This document shows positions 17,923 to 26,451 of a stretch of DNA of 64,000 bases, one piece after another (position 1 is the first letter of the stretch; every line of letters begins with the position of its first letter). Location of the stretch: positions 1 to 64,000 of the forward strand of contig CANQTW010000012.1 of assembly GCA_947626845.1 (NCBI GenBank). Reading direction: 5' to 3'. Source of the DNA: an uncultured Oscillospiraceae bacterium. GTDB lineage: Bacteria; Bacillota; Clostridia; Oscillospirales; Oscillospiraceae. Made by a program: the position numbers and the translations under genes. A model generated the notes under the pieces. It saw only the letters and a list, made by a program, of their open reading frames with translations, searched no databases and was not told the origin of the DNA.

Positions 17923-19434
17923 ATGCCGGATATACACCAGCACAGGGGAAAGACCGTCATCACCGCCCTGGACCGGCTTCCCTACGGGAAAGAGGGCGCT
18001 CCCGGCGAGACGGGCCGGGTGGGCAGGGCCGTAACGCCGGAGGGGGTCACGAAGCGGGAGATTTACCGGGACGTGATCCTCATCGCCCTGCCCAGCCTTA
18101 TTGAGCTTGTCCTGACGCAGCTGACCTCCATCGCCGATCAGATGATGGTGGGCAATCTGCCGGGGCAGGAGGGCATCGCCGCCCTCACCGCCGTGGGCCT
18201 GGCCTCCCAGCCGAAATTTTTGCTGATGACCATGGTCCAGGCCATGAACGTGGGCGCCACGGCGGTGATCGCCCGCTTCCGGGGCCAGCAGAAGCGGGAG
18301 CGGTGCAACGACGTTTTCAAGCACGCCATGCTGTTGAACCTGATCATGAGCGTCCTCTTTATGGCGGTGGGCCTTCTGACCTCCCGATGGCTTATCCGCT
18401 TCATGGGCGGCACGGGCATCTCCGAGGAGGCCCTGGGACTGGGCAAACAGTATCTGGATATCCAGCTCTACGGCTTTATCCCCCTGTGCATGACCATCAC
18501 GGTGACGGCGGCGCTCCGGGGCATCGGGGACACCAAGACGCCCATGATCTACAACACCGTGGCCAACGTTATCAACCTGGGCTTCAACTACGTGATGATC
18601 TACGGCCACTTCGGGTGCCCCAAGCTGGGCGTGGCCGGCGCCTCCTGGGCTACCAACATCGGCCAGACGGTGGCGTTTGTCATTGCCATGTGGGTTGCCC
18701 TGGGGAAGAAGAAATACGTCTACATAGATTTTCGGGAGAAATTCGTCTTTAACCGGGGGCTTATGGGGGACGTGGTCAACATTGGCGTGCCGTCCATGGT
18801 AGAACAGCTGCTGATGCGCCTGGGACTGATTATCTACACCCGCCAGGTCACGGGCCTGGGGGACACGGTATACGCCACCCACAACGTCCTGATGTCCATC
18901 CAGTCCATGAGCTTCATGATGGGACAGGCCTTCGCCAACGCCGCCACCACGCTGATGGGCCAGTCCATCGGCAAGCGGCGGTACGATATGTCGGCGGTGT
19001 ACATGCGGCGAACGCGGGACTTAGGGATCGGGACGTCCCTCCTTGTGGCGCTGGTACTGGTGACGCTGAACAGGCCCATCATCGCCATGTTCAAAAACGA
19101 CCCCACAGTCATCAACATGGGTGCGCCGATCCTCTACTTACTGGCCGCCTCCCAGCCCCTGCAGGCCGACCAGTTCATCGTCTCCGGCGGCCTCAGAGGG
19201 GCGGGGGACACCCGCTTTACCGCCGTGGTCATGGCTGTCACCGTCCTGGGCCTCAGAAGCGGCCTGGCCATCCTCACCATCAATTACCTGCAATGGGGCC
19301 TCTGGGGCGCGTGGATCGCCCTGGTCATCGACCAGTGCTCCCGCACCTTCATCATGGCCCTCCGATACCGTTCGGGCCGCTGGAAGGAGATCAGCCGGAG
19401 CTTCAAGCATGCCCACGCCAACGAGGAGACGTAA
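17923..19434 (+). CDS. MATE-family multidrug/cation antiporter
   Basis: 503 residues, twelve membrane segments in two bundles. Family features: LPSLIELVLTQLTSIADQMMVG in segment 1 and the related VPSMVEQLLMRLG in segment 7, plus QPLQADQFIVSGGLRGAGDT near segment 10-11. The first ~45 residues are polar and longer than usual; a start near residue 37-45 cannot be excluded because the ribosome site ahead of 17923 (AAGGAAC) is distant. Confidence 0.9.
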   Translation: MPDIHQHRGKTVITALDRLPYGKEGAPGETGRVGRAVTPEGVTKREIYRDVILIALPSLIELVLTQLTSIADQMMVGNLPGQEGIAALTAVGLASQPKFLLMTMVQAMNVGATAVIARFRGQQKRERCNDVFKHAMLLNLIMSVLFMAVGLLTSRWLIRFMGGTGISEEALGLGKQYLDIQLYGFIPLCMTITVTAALRGIGDTKTPMIYNTVANVINLGFNYVMIYGHFGCPKLGVAGASWATNIGQTVAFVIAMWVALGKKKYVYIDFREKFVFNRGLMGDVVNIGVPSMVEQLLMRLGLIIYTRQVTGLGDTVYATHNVLMSIQSMSFMMGQAFANAATTLMGQSIGKRRYDMSAVYMRRTRDLGIGTSLLVALVLVTLNRPIIAMFKNDPTVINMGAPILYLLAASQPLQADQFIVSGGLRGAGDTRFTAVVMAVTVLGLRSGLAILTINYLQWGLWGAWIALVIDQCSRTFIMALRYRSGRWKEISRSFKHAHANEET

Positions 19435-19562
19435 GGCGACGGGAGCCGAGTCCGCGCCGGTTTTCGCCGGCTGATTTGTTTGCCGGTTGAACTGACCGGA
19501 AATCTGTGCTAAAATAGGCAATGACCGACGACAGATAAACCTCAACGAAAGGGGGCGGGGGC

Positions 19563-20711
19563 ATGACGGCTGTTGTCACCGACGTCCGCTACCGCATGTC
19601 GCTGGCGCTGATCCGCGACCTGGGAGGCCGGGGCGTCAGAGTCGTGTGCTGTGAAAAGGAGGGGCAGGACAGGCCCGTGGGGGCATACTCCCGGTACTGC
19701 CAGAGCTTCCGCACCCTCCCCGCGGAGGGGTATTTGGACGCTCTTTTCGCCCTTTGCCGGGAGATTTTTGACGCCGAGAAGGAAAAACCGGCGCTCCTGC
19801 CTGTGGGCGCGGCCACGCTGGCGCTGTTGGCCGAGCCGGAAAACGCCCGTAGGTTTCGGGCCGTCTGCGGCCTGCTGATCCCGGAAAAAGCCGCCCTGGA
19901 CACTTTAAACGACAAGGAGGCCGTGGCCAGGCTGGGCCGAGAGCTGGGCATCCCCGTGCCGGAGGAATTTACACCGGACACGGCCTCCTTTCCCTGCGTG
20001 GTGAAGCCCCGGTGCGGGGAGAAATTCGGCCTTTCCGCCGCGCAGCGGTATCAGATCTGCCGAAATCGGGGGGAGCTGGAGGCGGTCTCCGCCCGGTTTG
20101 CCGCCCTGACGGGGGAGGAGCCTGTCATCCAGCGGTATCTCACCGGCGGCGGCATGGGGTGCAGTGTCATCGCGGAAAAGGGCGCGGCGCGGCGTATCCT
20201 CTGCCACCGGCGCGTCCGGGAGTACCCGGTCAGCGGCGGCCCCTCCAGCTGCGCCCAGGCCCTGCGGGATAAGAGGCTGGAGGCGTATACGTTGACGCTC
20301 ATGGAAAAGACCGGCTTTTCCGGCCCCTGCATGGTGGAGTATAAGCTGGACGGGGACGGGACGCCGTATCTTTTGGAGGTCAACCCCCGCGTCTGGGGCA
20401 CCTATCCCCTGACCCGCGCCGCCGGGGCGGGCTTTTCCCAGGAGTGGTTTCGTCTGGCCTGGAACAGCGGCAATCCGGACAGGGCCCTCCCGCCGGAGGA
20501 CGCGGCGGTGAAGGAGGGCAAAAAAATGGCCTTTGCCGCCTCCGATCTGGCTGCGGCGGCGGGGTACTGGAAAACGGGCCAAAAACGCCGCGCCCTGGGC
20601 GCGCTGGGCGATCTTCTGAATCCCGCCGCCGCCGACGGCGTGTGGGAGTGGCGGGACATGAGGCCCGCCGTCAGCTATTATCAGTCGCTTTTGAAGCGGG
20701 GAGGGAAGTAG
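19563..20711 (+). CDS. ATP-grasp ligase-like protein
   Basis: 382 residues. After an N-terminal pre-ATP-grasp domain comes the ATP-grasp fold: FPCVVKPRCGEKFG carries the ATP-contacting Lys, EEPVIQRYLTGGGMG the hinge, and YLLEVNPRVWG the metal-binding Glu/Asn pair (ExNPR). Closest in style to carbamoyl-phosphate-synthase-large-subunit-like ligases encoded near polysaccharide genes; the substrate is not readable. Its stop is directly followed by the ATG of a PHP phosphoesterase, then a polysaccharide deacetylase. Confidence 0.85.
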   Translation: MTAVVTDVRYRMSLALIRDLGGRGVRVVCCEKEGQDRPVGAYSRYCQSFRTLPAEGYLDALFALCREIFDAEKEKPALLPVGAATLALLAEPENARRFRAVCGLLIPEKAALDTLNDKEAVARLGRELGIPVPEEFTPDTASFPCVVKPRCGEKFGLSAAQRYQICRNRGELEAVSARFAALTGEEPVIQRYLTGGGMGCSVIAEKGAARRILCHRRVREYPVSGGPSSCAQALRDKRLEAYTLTLMEKTGFSGPCMVEYKLDGDGTPYLLEVNPRVWGTYPLTRAAGAGFSQEWFRLAWNSGNPDRALPPEDAAVKEGKKMAFAASDLAAAAGYWKTGQKRRALGALGDLLNPAAADGVWEWRDMRPAVSYYQSLLKRGGK

Positions 20712-21434
20712 ATGGAGGTCAAGGTCGATTTTCACGTCCACTCCGCCGCCTCCCTGGACGGGCGCTCGGAGCTGGACCAGCTGGCGAGAGCCGCGAAAAA
20801 GCGGGGCCTGGACGCCATCGCCATTTGCGACCACAACCGGTTCACCCTGACCGATCCGGAGACGCGGGAGGGCGTTCTGCTCCTGCCGGGGTGCGAGGTG
20901 TCCACGGCCTCCGGCCACGTGCTGGCCCTTTTTTGCCGGGAGCCTTTTGAGCTTCCGCCGGAGCTTCCGCCCCTTTCCGAGGCGGCGCGGCTTATCCACA
21001 GCCGCGGCGGCTTTGCGGTCCTGGCCCACCCCTTCACCAGGGCCGGTATGGACCGAGAGGGGGAGGAGAAATTTTTGGACGGCGCGGAGTGCGCCAACGC
21101 CAGGGCGTATTTCCATAACCCGGAGGCCAACGGGATGGCCGCGGCGTTCGCCGCCCGCCATGAGCTGACCGCCACCGGCGGGAGCGACGCCCACCATGCC
21201 GGAGAGGTGGGGAACTGCTATACCGGCGTGGAGTGCGAAGAGCTGACGCCGGAGGCCCTGGAGGCCGCCGTTCGGGCGGGCAGGTGCCGGCCCGTATTCG
21301 TGAAAAACACCTCCCGCGCCCGCAAGGGCCTGTCCCAGTTCAGGGCGGCCCGACGGCGGGGCGGGATCAAAAATCTCTGCGTGGGAGCGGCGTATACCGT
21401 CTACTGCGCGGGCAGGGATATTTTACACATATGA
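20712..21434 (+). CDS. PHP-domain metal-dependent phosphoesterase
   Basis: 240 residues. PHP motifs: DFHVHSAASLDG (motif I), CDHNRFT (II), GCEVSTASGHVLALF (III), AHPFTRAG and GGSDAHHAGEVG (IV). These His/Asp residues bind two or three metals. Typical of stand-alone PHP enzymes that hydrolyse small phosphate esters. Zero-nt spacing from the ATP-grasp gene implies coupled translation. Confidence 0.88.
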   Translation: MEVKVDFHVHSAASLDGRSELDQLARAAKKRGLDAIAICDHNRFTLTDPETREGVLLLPGCEVSTASGHVLALFCREPFELPPELPPLSEAARLIHSRGGFAVLAHPFTRAGMDREGEEKFLDGAECANARAYFHNPEANGMAAAFAARHELTATGGSDAHHAGEVGNCYTGVECEELTPEALEAAVRAGRCRPVFVKNTSRARKGLSQFRAARRRGGIKNLCVGAAYTVYCAGRDILHI

Positions 21435-21446
21435 GGAGAGAGAATC

Positions 21447-22781
21447 ATGTCCGTCGTAACAAAATGTATCGGCGCCGCCAAGAAGGTCAAGCACCGCTTT
21501 GAGGCGCAAATCAAGGCCAACACCCCCGTCTACGTCTCGCCGGTGCGGCGGATCGAGCGGGTGAAAACAGATGAGCGCGTTGTCGCTATGACCTTTGACG
21601 ACGGCCCCAGCCGGATGCTCCCGAATCCCCAGGGAGAGCACAAAAAGGGCCTGACCATGGACCTGGTGGACACACTGGAGAGGTACGGCGCCAAGGGCAC
21701 CTTCGACGTGGTGGGCTCCACCGCCGGAAATTACCCCGACGAGCCGGGGAAGCCCGGTTCCGCCTCCTGGGGCGGCAAAAAATACGACCACTACCCAGAT
21801 ATCGGCCACGACGGCGAGGGCGGGGCCCAGGTCTGCCGGGAGGAGATCGACAGGCTCATCAGCGGGGGACATGAGATCACCAGCCACACCTACGCCCACG
21901 TGCTCTACGGCTGGAAGCCCCTGGTCTATGGCCGGAGACACTATCTGGGGGATATCGAAAAGGCGGCGGCGGACCTTGAAAAGCTCCACACCCTTCTGAA
22001 GGAGCGCCACGGGTACACCATCCGCCTGTCCCGCCCGCCCCATTACGTGGACAGGATCGCGCCGGGCCTCTCCAGCTACGACGCCCTGGCCCTGATGGGC
22101 TACCAGTACATGGCCGCCAGCTTTGACGGCGCGGGCTGGCTGCCCCTTTCAAGCTACGAGGCCGAGGTGGAGGCCACCTGGAGGCCCCTTGAAAAGGCCC
22201 TTTCGGAGGACCCGAACAGCCTTTGCGGGCAGATCATCTTCCAGAAGGACGGCTTCAACATGGCCCGCCGCACGCCTATCGCCGACGGGCTGGAAAAGCA
22301 GCTGAAGCTTTTGACGGAGGCCGGTTACCGGGTGGCGACGGTGTCGGAGCTGATGGAGCTCTCCCCTTTTGCAGATTTGGGACAGGGCGACGGCGCCTTT
22401 GAGGCGGCGAAAAAGCTTGTCCAAAACGGGTATTGCCCGGCCTACCGGGACAACACCGTCCGCCCGGAGGCGGCCATGACCCTGGGCGAGCTGTGCGAGA
22501 CCGTGTTCGGCTGGGAGGCGGCGAAGATGAGGGTGGAGCGCATCCTCCAAAAATCCGGCCCCTGGCCCTCCGGCCTGGAGGCCGCCCACCCCTACGGCGC
22601 GGCGGTGGAGCTGGCCATGGAGCGGGGGTGCGTCCCCAGAGCGGGGAAATTCGACCCCAACGCCCCGGTGACAGGGGAGGCGCTGGCCGCCTTCTGCAAG
22701 GCGCTTTACGGGAAAACGCCGGAAGTCCCTGAAAAGCTCAACAGAGGGGCCGTTCTGACGCTCCTGGCGGAGAGTATTTAA
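21447..22781 (+). CDS. Polysaccharide deacetylase (NodB/CE4) with C-terminal SLH-like region
   Basis: 444 residues. CE4 motifs: AMTFDDGPS (motif 1, catalytic and metal Asp), HEITSHTYAH (motif 2, metal His pair), RLSRPPHY (motif 3). The domain lies at about residues 45-320; residues ~340-440 resemble one or two degenerate S-layer-homology units (PEAAMTLGELCETVFGW; PVTGEALAAFCKALYG). No signal peptide is visible; the N-terminus is basic. Third gene of the ATP-grasp/PHP/deacetylase operon. Confidence 0.87.
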   Translation: MSVVTKCIGAAKKVKHRFEAQIKANTPVYVSPVRRIERVKTDERVVAMTFDDGPSRMLPNPQGEHKKGLTMDLVDTLERYGAKGTFDVVGSTAGNYPDEPGKPGSASWGGKKYDHYPDIGHDGEGGAQVCREEIDRLISGGHEITSHTYAHVLYGWKPLVYGRRHYLGDIEKAAADLEKLHTLLKERHGYTIRLSRPPHYVDRIAPGLSSYDALALMGYQYMAASFDGAGWLPLSSYEAEVEATWRPLEKALSEDPNSLCGQIIFQKDGFNMARRTPIADGLEKQLKLLTEAGYRVATVSELMELSPFADLGQGDGAFEAAKKLVQNGYCPAYRDNTVRPEAAMTLGELCETVFGWEAAKMRVERILQKSGPWPSGLEAAHPYGAAVELAMERGCVPRAGKFDPNAPVTGEALAAFCKALYGKTPEVPEKLNRGAVLTLLAESI

Positions 22782-22784
22782 CGA

Positions 22785-22820
22785 AAAACACGTGCGGAGC
22801 TGACGCCCCGCACGTGCTTT
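22785..22820. terminator. Terminator between the deacetylase and the convergent C39-like gene
   Basis: Nine-bp stem CACGTGCGG/CCGCACGTG (22789-22797/22808-22816), A-run on the left and TTT on the right. Loop contains CTGACG, also seen in other hairpins of this window. Confidence 0.75.
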
Positions 22821-22841
22821 ATGTTCGCTCAGACTTCGCGC

Positions 22842-23597
22842 TCAGACTTCGTATGACCAGAGGTTCCTGATCTCGTCCTTTATGTCGTCATAGGCCCAGA
22901 CCTTGCAGTTGGAGGGGCGGTAAGGGTCCAGGACGGTAAAGCCCTCCCGGACAGCGCCGGTGAGGACGATGTAGTGGCCCGTCTCGGTAAAGTGTCCCGG
23001 CCCCATGATGCAGATGATGGGACGGCCCGCCTCCAGCTCGGCCCGCATGGTGGCCTCCCAGAGGATCAGCTCTTTGGCTTTCAATCCCAATTTTTCCGCG
23101 CCCTCGGAGAATAGAAGCCAGGCGGTCCCGTTGCCCGCCACGCAGTAGCCCTCGTTAACGGCGAAATCCGCCAGGTACGCCGGCGTCAACGTCCCGTCGC
23201 CGGTGAGGCCCATGGCCACCATGCTGAGGGCCGTAGGCCCGCAGCCGGTCCAGCCGATGAGGCCGGAGCCGTACCGGCAGTAGCCCCAGCGGGCGTCCCA
23301 TTGGGTGAGGTAGGGGATCTGGCCCTGGGTGAGCTCGCCTGTGAGGTCCAGGGTCAGGTCGTAGTCCGTGATGCCCTTGTAGCCGTCAAGGTATTCCTTT
23401 GCCTCCGGGTTTTTCTCGCTGATCTCGATAAAGGCCTCCCGGATGTCTTCGTCGCCGATGTCCGCGAAGGCGCGGCTGCGATTCCAAAGCCGCTTCACCC
23501 CGTCGAGACCCCCCAGGGCGCTCACCGTTGCCCAGAGCAGGATGAGGACAGCCGCCAGGATCAGTAGACCGGTCCAACGCTTGCTTTTTGTTTTCAT
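22842..23597 (-). CDS. Membrane-anchored C39-like cysteine peptidase
   Basis: 251 residues. An N-terminal membrane segment (about residues 9-29) anchors an extracytoplasmic papain-like domain of Peptidase_C39_2 type: IPYLTQWDARWGYCRYG, TGCGPTALSMV with nucleophile C119, GHYIVLTG with the catalytic His near 207, and VLDPY. Twenty nt after the histidine kinase gene, so probably co-transcribed with the two-component system. Substrate unknown. Confidence 0.87.
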   Translation of the reverse strand: MKTKSKRWTGLLILAAVLILLWATVSALGGLDGVKRLWNRSRAFADIGDEDIREAFIEISEKNPEAKEYLDGYKGITDYDLTLDLTGELTQGQIPYLTQWDARWGYCRYGSGLIGWTGCGPTALSMVAMGLTGDGTLTPAYLADFAVNEGYCVAGNGTAWLLFSEGAEKLGLKAKELILWEATMRAELEAGRPIICIMGPGHFTETGHYIVLTGAVREGFTVLDPYRPSNCKVWAYDDIKDEIRNLWSYEV

Positions 23598-23617
23598 ATC
23601 CTGATTTCCTTTGCGAT

Positions 23618-25291
23618 TTATACAAGTTTCAGGCGTATTTCCGCCTTGAAAAGGTCGCCGTCGATGCTGATGTCAAATTTGCCGCCCATAAGCTCGGTCA
23701 GGGATCGGGCGATGGAGAGGCCCAGGCCGCTCCCCTCGGTGTGGCGGCTGGCGTCGCCCCGGACAAAGCGCTCCATCAGCTCGTCGGAGGAGACGTTCAG
23801 CCTGTCGCGGGAGATGTTCTTCACCGAGATCACGGCCTCCCCGTCCAGACGCCGCACGTCGATGTAGACCCGCGTACCGGACTGGGCGTATTTTACCGTG
23901 TTGTTGAAAAGGTTGTCAAGCACCCGCCACAGGTGCCGCCCGTCGGCTAAAATGGTGATGGGCTTCTCCGGCAGGGAGACGATAGGCTCTAACTTTCCCT
24001 GGGCGAACCGGTCCGCATATTCCGCCACCGCCTGGTTGATCAGCTCTCCGGCGCTGGTGGGCGCCAGCTCCGTGGGCAGACTGCCTGTGCTGGCCTTGCT
24101 GGCCTCCACCAGGTCCACGGTGAGCCGCCGGAGCTTCTCCGACTGGCGCTTCAAAACGTCCAGATACTGGGCCTCCTCCTCGTCCGTATGCTCCTTTTGC
24201 AGGAGGTCCACGTAGTTGACGATGCTTGTCAGAGGCGTTTTGATGTCGTGGCTGACGTTGGTGATGAGTTCGGTTTTCAGCCGCTCGGAGCGCATCCGCT
24301 GGTCTACCGCCACGCTCATGCCCTCGCCGATGGAGTTGAGGTCCTCGCCCATGAGCCGGAAGTCGAAGTACATCTTCTCCGTGTCCACCTTATGATCCAG
24401 CTCTCCGGCGGCCAGCTTCTTGCCGCCCTCCCGGAGACGGCGGAACTGGTTGGCGGCGAACACCACGACCACAAAGGCGGAAAACCACAGGATGGGAAAC
24501 ATTATAAGCGACAGCATTACCTCACTGCCAAAAAGTACCAAGACCGCGAAAAGATTGGCGAAGAAAAACCCGATGACCACCAGCGCCGCCCGCCACTCAA
24601 GGCGCAGGGCCCGGAAAAGCCGCAGAAGGAACCGGCACACCGCCCGCAGACACCGCCACAGGAGCCGCAGGCATATATAGATGAGGGTGCCGCGCCACCA
24701 CCCGCCGGCCTTGACCCGGGCGGCGAAGGTGTAGAGGCCCGCCAGCAGCACCAGCAGCGCCCCTGTCGCCAACAGGCACATTAGCAGCGCCCCGATCACC
24801 AGTTCGTCGTGGCCCCAGGCCTGGCCTGTCTCCTCAAAGGCGTAACTGAGCAGCACCAGGGCGAGGAACTGGACGGCCAGGACGATTTCCAGGGGGATGC
24901 GGTCAAAAAAGCTCAGGGTGATCCCTTCCACCCCGGCCCGCTTGCCGGCGGCGGACATGAGGAAGATAAAGAGGAGAATAAAGAGAATGATCCCCACGAC
25001 GGTAAGGAATATGGCGGTGTAACGGCTGGAGAAGACAAAATCGTATGCCCAGCCGTATTGAGGATTGAGTAACTCATTGTAACGGTATTGGCTGATGACG
25101 TTGCTCTCCAGCAGGACCTGTATGGCCTCATTATAGCCAGAAACGGAACGCAAGGAGGAATTGTAGAAAAAACAGCCGTAGGCCGTGATGATCACAATGC
25201 CGAAGAGCGTAGTTAGCAGGGCGCAAGCCACAAAGAGGATCACCGCCGCCACCTTGGCGGGGAAGGAGTAGGTAAGCTTTTTCAGGCTCAT
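23618..25291 (-). CDS. Membrane sensor histidine kinase
   Basis: 557 residues. Several membrane segments (about 12-38, 90-115, 150-170, 178-202, 245-285), an extracytoplasmic loop at 39-89, a HAMP-like linker, HisKA with SHDIKTP (phospho-acceptor His near residue 347), and the HATPase domain (LDNLFNNTVKYAQSG; TEGSGLGLSIARSL). The extra membrane segments exceed the usual two. Overlaps the response regulator stop by 4 nt. The signal is unknown. Confidence 0.93.
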   Translation of the reverse strand: MSLKKLTYSFPAKVAAVILFVACALLTTLFGIVIITAYGCFFYNSSLRSVSGYNEAIQVLLESNVISQYRYNELLNPQYGWAYDFVFSSRYTAIFLTVVGIILFILLFIFLMSAAGKRAGVEGITLSFFDRIPLEIVLAVQFLALVLLSYAFEETGQAWGHDELVIGALLMCLLATGALLVLLAGLYTFAARVKAGGWWRGTLIYICLRLLWRCLRAVCRFLLRLFRALRLEWRAALVVIGFFFANLFAVLVLFGSEVMLSLIMFPILWFSAFVVVVFAANQFRRLREGGKKLAAGELDHKVDTEKMYFDFRLMGEDLNSIGEGMSVAVDQRMRSERLKTELITNVSHDIKTPLTSIVNYVDLLQKEHTDEEEAQYLDVLKRQSEKLRRLTVDLVEASKASTGSLPTELAPTSAGELINQAVAEYADRFAQGKLEPIVSLPEKPITILADGRHLWRVLDNLFNNTVKYAQSGTRVYIDVRRLDGEAVISVKNISRDRLNVSSDELMERFVRGDASRHTEGSGLGLSIARSLTELMGGKFDISIDGDLFKAEIRLKLV

Positions 25292-25983
25292 TTGCTCTCC
25301 CCCTCGATCTTATAGCCCTGTCCCCAGACCACCTTGATGTACCGAGGCTCCGAGGGCGTGATCTCGATCTTCTCCCGCAGATGCCGGATATGTACCGCGA
25401 TGGAGCTTTCGGCGGAAAGGGCGTAGCCGCCGGAGACGTGGGCGTAAATGGCCCCGGAGGAGAAGACCTTGCCGGGGTTCTGCATCAAAAGGCGCAGAAT
25501 GGCGAACTCCGTGGGCGTGAGGCTCACCGGTTCCCCGTCCACGGTGACGGTCTTGCCCGCGTCATCCAGGTCGATGCCGCCGATGACGTAGTGGTCGGGC
25601 TTGCGCTCCATGCCGCCCAGCAGGGTGTAGCGGCGCAGCTGGCTTTTTACCCGCGCCAGGACCTCCACAGGGTTGAAGGGCTTGGTGATGTAGTCGTCCG
25701 CCCCCACGTTCAGCCCCAGCACCTTGTCCGTGTCCTCGCTCTTGGCGGTCAGCAGGATGATGGGGATGTTGTACTCCTCCCGCAGCTTTGAGGTGGCGGC
25801 GATGCCGTCCAGCTCCGGCATCATGATATCCATCAGGATCAGGTGGATGTCGTTTTGGGCCACCGTCTCCAGGGCCTCCCTGCCTGTGTAGGCCTCAAAG
25901 AGGCTGTAGTCCTGACCGGAGAGATATATTTTCAGCGCCGCCACGATGTCCCTGTCATCGTCGCAGATGAGGATGTTGTACAT
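25288..25983 (-). CDS. OmpR/PhoB-family response regulator
   Basis: 231 residues. Receiver domain with the acidic pocket CDDDRD (residues 7-12), phospho-acceptor D52 in LMDIMMPELDG, T79 and K101 (YITKPF); C-terminal winged helix with LTPTEFAILRLLMQNPGKVFS and VDVHIRHLREKI-type recognition region. Most like the VanR/Clostridial cell-envelope regulators. First gene of the leftward operon with its kinase and the C39-like peptidase. Confidence 0.94.
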   Translation of the reverse strand: MYNILICDDDRDIVAALKIYLSGQDYSLFEAYTGREALETVAQNDIHLILMDIMMPELDGIAATSKLREEYNIPIILLTAKSEDTDKVLGLNVGADDYITKPFNPVEVLARVKSQLRRYTLLGGMERKPDHYVIGGIDLDDAGKTVTVDGEPVSLTPTEFAILRLLMQNPGKVFSSGAIYAHVSGGYALSAESSIAVHIRHLREKIEITPSEPRYIKVVWGQGYKIEGESK

Positions 25984-26111
25984 AACGCACCGCCTTTTTT
26001 CAAACTGCCCCCATTATACCCCCTCTTGACTTAACAATAAAGGGGTTATTTTTTTAAGAAAAGATAAACATTCGGCATCTTTTCCTTTTTTCGCCCCTTT
26101 TTTGATAGTCT

Positions 26112-26142
26112 AAAAGGGAGGGGTTTCCCCCTCCCTTCTTTA
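26112..26142. terminator. GC-rich hairpin between divergent two-component and topoisomerase operons
   Basis: AAGGGAGGGG/CCCCCTCCCTT with a TTT loop and flanking A/T runs. It lies upstream of both divergent operons, so it may insulate rather than end a gene. The rest of the 468-base gap (25984-26451) holds a smaller hairpin GCCTTGT/ACAAGGC near 26165 and the promoter of the next gene; no gene seen. Confidence 0.6.
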
Positions 26143-26370
26143 AAGACGCGCTTTCAGGAGATGTGCCTTGTCACCAGAACAAGGCGCGCGGCTCCTTTTT
26201 CGGCTTTTGACCATTCGTCCTGTAAGCTTTTGTCTGTCTTTCGCCGTTCGGACACCGGTCTGATTGAAAGCCTTCGCGCGTCTGAGTGTAGTATGTGCGT
26301 CAAAAGGCTCCGTAAACATGGCAAAATATGATCTTTACGGGCAAATGAGCGGCAAAACCCAAATAATGCC

Positions 26371-26399
26371 TTGCCAAGGTACAAAATATATGGTATAAT
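26371..26399 (+). promoter_or_regulatory. Sigma-A promoter of the topoisomerase operon
   Basis: TTGCCA (26371-26376), 17-nt spacer, TATAAT (26394-26399), about 50 nt before the start codon. Confidence 0.8.
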
Positions 26400-26451
26400 A
26401 AACTGCTAAATGTGTGTATCAACACAACATATTGTCATTACAGGTGATATA

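Noticed and set aside
26154-26384. 76-residue minus-strand frame before the topoisomerase gene
   Set aside because: No ribosome site, spans the promoter and a hairpin, no recognisable motif.
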